Of a DNA stretch of 8,602 bases, positions 6,703 to 8,602 are shown in pieces; positions within the stretch are counted from its first letter, which is position 1; each line of letters starts with the position of its first letter. Below the pieces are notes generated by a model. That model saw nothing but the letters and a program-made list of their open reading frames with translations, was not told where the DNA came from and did not search any database. Made by a program: the position numbers and the translations under genes. This DNA comes from Ruminococcaceae bacterium UBA1767 (GTDB lineage Bacteria > Bacillota > Clostridia > Oscillospirales > Acutalibacteraceae), in contig DCGX01000025.1 of the NCBI GenBank assembly GCA_002315505.1, positions 11,123 through 19,724 of the forward strand, given 5' to 3'.

Positions 6703-8602
6703 TTAATATCTTCCCATTTTTGAAATCGGAAGCGGTTCAAAATTTTTAACCTTTTCGAGTGCCTTGCTGTTTTCGCAAAGGGAGTAGTCTCCGTTTTTGC
6801 AATCGGTGAAAATCTTATTTTGCTTTGTTAATTTAAACACTGCATTATTTTCAAATGTGCTGTATTTAATTACTTTTTCTCCGACTTTACCAAAGCTACC
6901 TTCTGCATTGACAAGAATATTATCTGTAACAATATTGTTTGCAGGGTTTGCCACAAAGCCTGCTTCGTCTGTTCTCGAAAAATCTGTGATAAAATCCTTC
7001 ATCTGCGGAAATGCTTCCTGCCATATTTCGCTCTGCCACGGAGAATTGAAAAGATTCTGCCACATTCCGCCGTTTTCACCCGAATAGTCATGGAACCAGC
7101 CCTCATAAATGCAATCAATAGCACGCTGGTCATACTGAATTCCATAATCACCTGTATTGATAATCACGTTATTGCGGATATCATTGTCACGTCCGCCACC
7201 TGCAAGAATTCCGTTTTTCGGAACATTAATAATCAGATTGCCGTAAACCATCTGTCCCGAAAGTGCGTCGTCGAGATAAATTCCATCGGGAGTGAATCCG
7301 TTTGAGCCGAGATTGTAAACGCAGTTATAATTAATTTTATTGCCGTACCAGTCCCAATGTCTGCCTGCATAAATTGCACCTGCATCACTTGTCAGAAGAC
7401 AAACATCGTGAATAACATTGTATTCGATTGTGTGATTGTTTCCGCTGAAGGTAATTGCCTCGTGCGGTGAATTATAAATTTCGTTGTGCGTGCAGTAATT
7501 TCCGACACCGCTAAGCGTAACGGCAGGCTGATAGGTCTGATAAATATCTGACCAGTCGTGAATAAGATTATTGTCCGCACGATTGTTGCCGCTGATTAGC
7601 TTTGCCGTATCGCCACCGCTGAGATAAATTCCGCCCTTGCCTGTATGCGTAATTTCACATTCGCTGACAAGGTTGTCCTGACCGCCGAGAACAATCGCAT
7701 TACCTGCAACATTTTTTACAAGACAATTTTTAATCGTAATACTTCTGCCTAAGAGATTGATTGCGTCACTGCGTGTGCCTTTGAAGGTAAGTCCGTCAAA
7801 GGTGATATAATCAACCTTTCCGTCGACGATATTTTTTGTTGTAAGTGAAAGGTCAACTGTTGCATTTTCAAAATCATCTGACGGGTAAAGATAAATAATT
7901 CCGTTTTCTCTGTCGAGATACCATTCATTCTCTGTGTCAAGCTCTTCAAGAATGTTAAAGAAATAATACGGAGCATCCTGTTTTGCACCAAACATACTTA
8001 CATACTTCGGTGAAATGGTTTTATTTGTGTAATCAAACTCACCTATCGGTGATGAGGCGTCTGCCCAATCGTATTTCCAGAAGCCGAACATCCACACATC
8101 GTCAAGAGTCTGCCACGAATTAATTCTTTTTGCAAGACTTGAGCTGACTTTATAAACATCACTTCTCGGATTCACGATTGTATTCCAGTAATCATGCAAC
8201 TGATGGTTTGAATCCTCCCTTTGTTCCCCCTCGGAAACAACTTCGCCTGTTTTGAGATATCCCTCATTCGGATAACGTGCAACCGTCATTCTTGTGTCAT
8301 TCACAAATAGCTCACTGTACAACGGGCCTGTTGTGTCACCTGTATATTTTGCCGCCGTGTTATACGAGCCTATTGCATAAATTTTGCCGTAATCTTCAGC
8401 TGTTACTTCGATATTTTTAAGGTCATAGCATACAATTTTTTTCTGTGCTTTTTTTGTAAATCTTCGGAGAACATTTTCGTCCGTAACCTTCACAAAATCC
8501 TTCGGTGAAATTGAAACACCGCCATTGATTACAACCTCACCGTCACCATATGCACAGTATGTAACCGGACATTCCGAAGTACCCGAATCGTCATATGTGA
8601 AA
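6703..8602 (-). CDS. Right-handed parallel beta-helix protein, probable glycan-active enzyme (GH141-like), 5' end outside the window
   Basis: A single open frame runs from the window edge to TAA at 6705-6703, with 633 codons visible of which 632 encode residues. A GTG at 8493 is not the start, because the frame continues upstream with conserved sequence (PVTYCAYGDGEVVINGG, 8535-8585) typical of the N-terminal part of pectate-lyase-like helices. The middle is built of about 20-25-residue coils ending in Asn-hydrophobic turns (NLIHDW, NEIYNS, NVIHDV, NCVYNL, NLIINV, NVIINT). The segments GAIYAGRHWDWYGN (about 7343-7384) and DGIYLDDALSG (about 7256-7288) supply clustered acidic residues that could be catalytic, as in GH141-type enzymes. 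The C-terminal DYSL...FEPLPISKMGRY block is common in this family. The fold is confident. The substrate is not, and neither is the enzyme class: polysaccharide lyase or glycoside hydrolase. The N-terminus lies outside the window, so secretion cannot be judged. It appears to head the minus-strand set shared with the GrpB-like and Eis-like genes. Confidence 0.85.
   Translation of the reverse strand, partial: FTYDDSGTSECPVTYCAYGDGEVVINGGVSISPKDFVKVTDENVLRRFTKKAQKKIVCYDLKNIEVTAEDYGKIYAIGSYNTAAKYTGDTTGPLYSELFVNDTRMTVARYPNEGYLKTGEVVSEGEQREDSNHQLHDYWNTIVNPRSDVYKVSSSLAKRINSWQTLDDVWMFGFWKYDWADASSPIGEFDYTNKTISPKYVSMFGAKQDAPYYFFNILEELDTENEWYLDRENGIIYLYPSDDFENATVDLSLTTKNIVDGKVDYITFDGLTFKGTRSDAINLLGRSITIKNCLVKNVAGNAIVLGGQDNLVSECEITHTGKGGIYLSGGDTAKLISGNNRADNNLIHDWSDIYQTYQPAVTLSGVGNYCTHNEIYNSPHEAITFSGNNHTIEYNVIHDVCLLTSDAGAIYAGRHWDWYGNKINYNCVYNLGSNGFTPDGIYLDDALSGQMVYGNLIINVPKNGILAGGGRDNDIRNNVIINTGDYGIQYDQRAIDCIYEGWFHDYSGENGGMWQNLFNSPWQSEIWQEAFPQMKDFITDFSRTDEAGFVANPANNIVTDNILVNAEGSFGKVGEKVIKYSTFENNAVFKLTKQNKIFTDCKNGDYSLCENSKALEKVKNFEPLPISKMGRY

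Noticed and set aside
8491..8493. GTG at 8493 as the start of the beta-helix gene
   Set aside because: The frame is open to the window edge with family-like sequence (PVTYCAYGDGEVV) upstream, and no ribosome binding site precedes the GTG. The gene is therefore 5'-incomplete.
1..8602. Mobile elements, CRISPR arrays, attachment sites, long repeats
   Set aside because: I saw no transposase or integrase coding sequence, no regularly spaced repeats, no terminal inverted repeats and no RNA genes on either strand.

Overview
The window looks like chromosomal DNA from an AT-rich anaerobic Firmicute, most likely a gut-type Clostridia (Ruminococcaceae/Oscillospiraceae-like). This placement is inferred from four things: a clostridial-type flavodiiron protein, strong purine-rich ribosome binding sites, sigma-A promoters with TG-extended -10 boxes, and a split cobalamin-dependent methionine synthase. 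No taxonomic marker gene is present. Coding density is high, and the only sizeable intergenic stretch is the 158-bp divergent region at 945-1102.

Layout. Positions 1-944 (minus strand, 3' end cut by the window edge) encode an FprA-type flavodiiron protein, an O2/NO reductase. The divergent region 945-1102 holds two convincing back-to-back promoters and one small AT-rich inverted repeat. Positions 1103-4970 (plus strand) form a tight three-gene methionine operon: metF, then a stand-alone methionine synthase reactivation domain, then metH lacking that domain. The intergenic gaps are 3 bp and 1 bp. The operon ends in a hairpin terminator whose stem begins inside the last metH codons. The minus strand then carries, in transcription order, a long right-handed beta-helix protein resembling carbohydrate-active enzymes (5' end outside the window), a GrpB/UPF0157 nucleotidyltransferase-fold protein, and an Eis-like GNAT acetyltransferase. 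This minus-strand set converges on the metH terminator and may be one transcription unit (gaps of 30 bp and about 26 bp, no internal terminator seen).

How the genes work together. MetF makes 5-methyltetrahydrofolate and MetH passes its methyl group through cobalamin to homocysteine. The small middle protein is expected to return oxidised cob(II)alamin MetH to activity using S-adenosylmethionine and an electron donor. The divergently transcribed flavodiiron protein may help protect this oxygen- and NO-sensitive chemistry, but that is inference from position only. The three minus-strand genes have no obvious shared pathway.

I did not find a clearly new biological system. The points most worth following are the split methionine synthase, the met promoter with almost no leader and hence no room for a riboswitch, the terminator embedded in metH, and the unusual company of the beta-helix enzyme.
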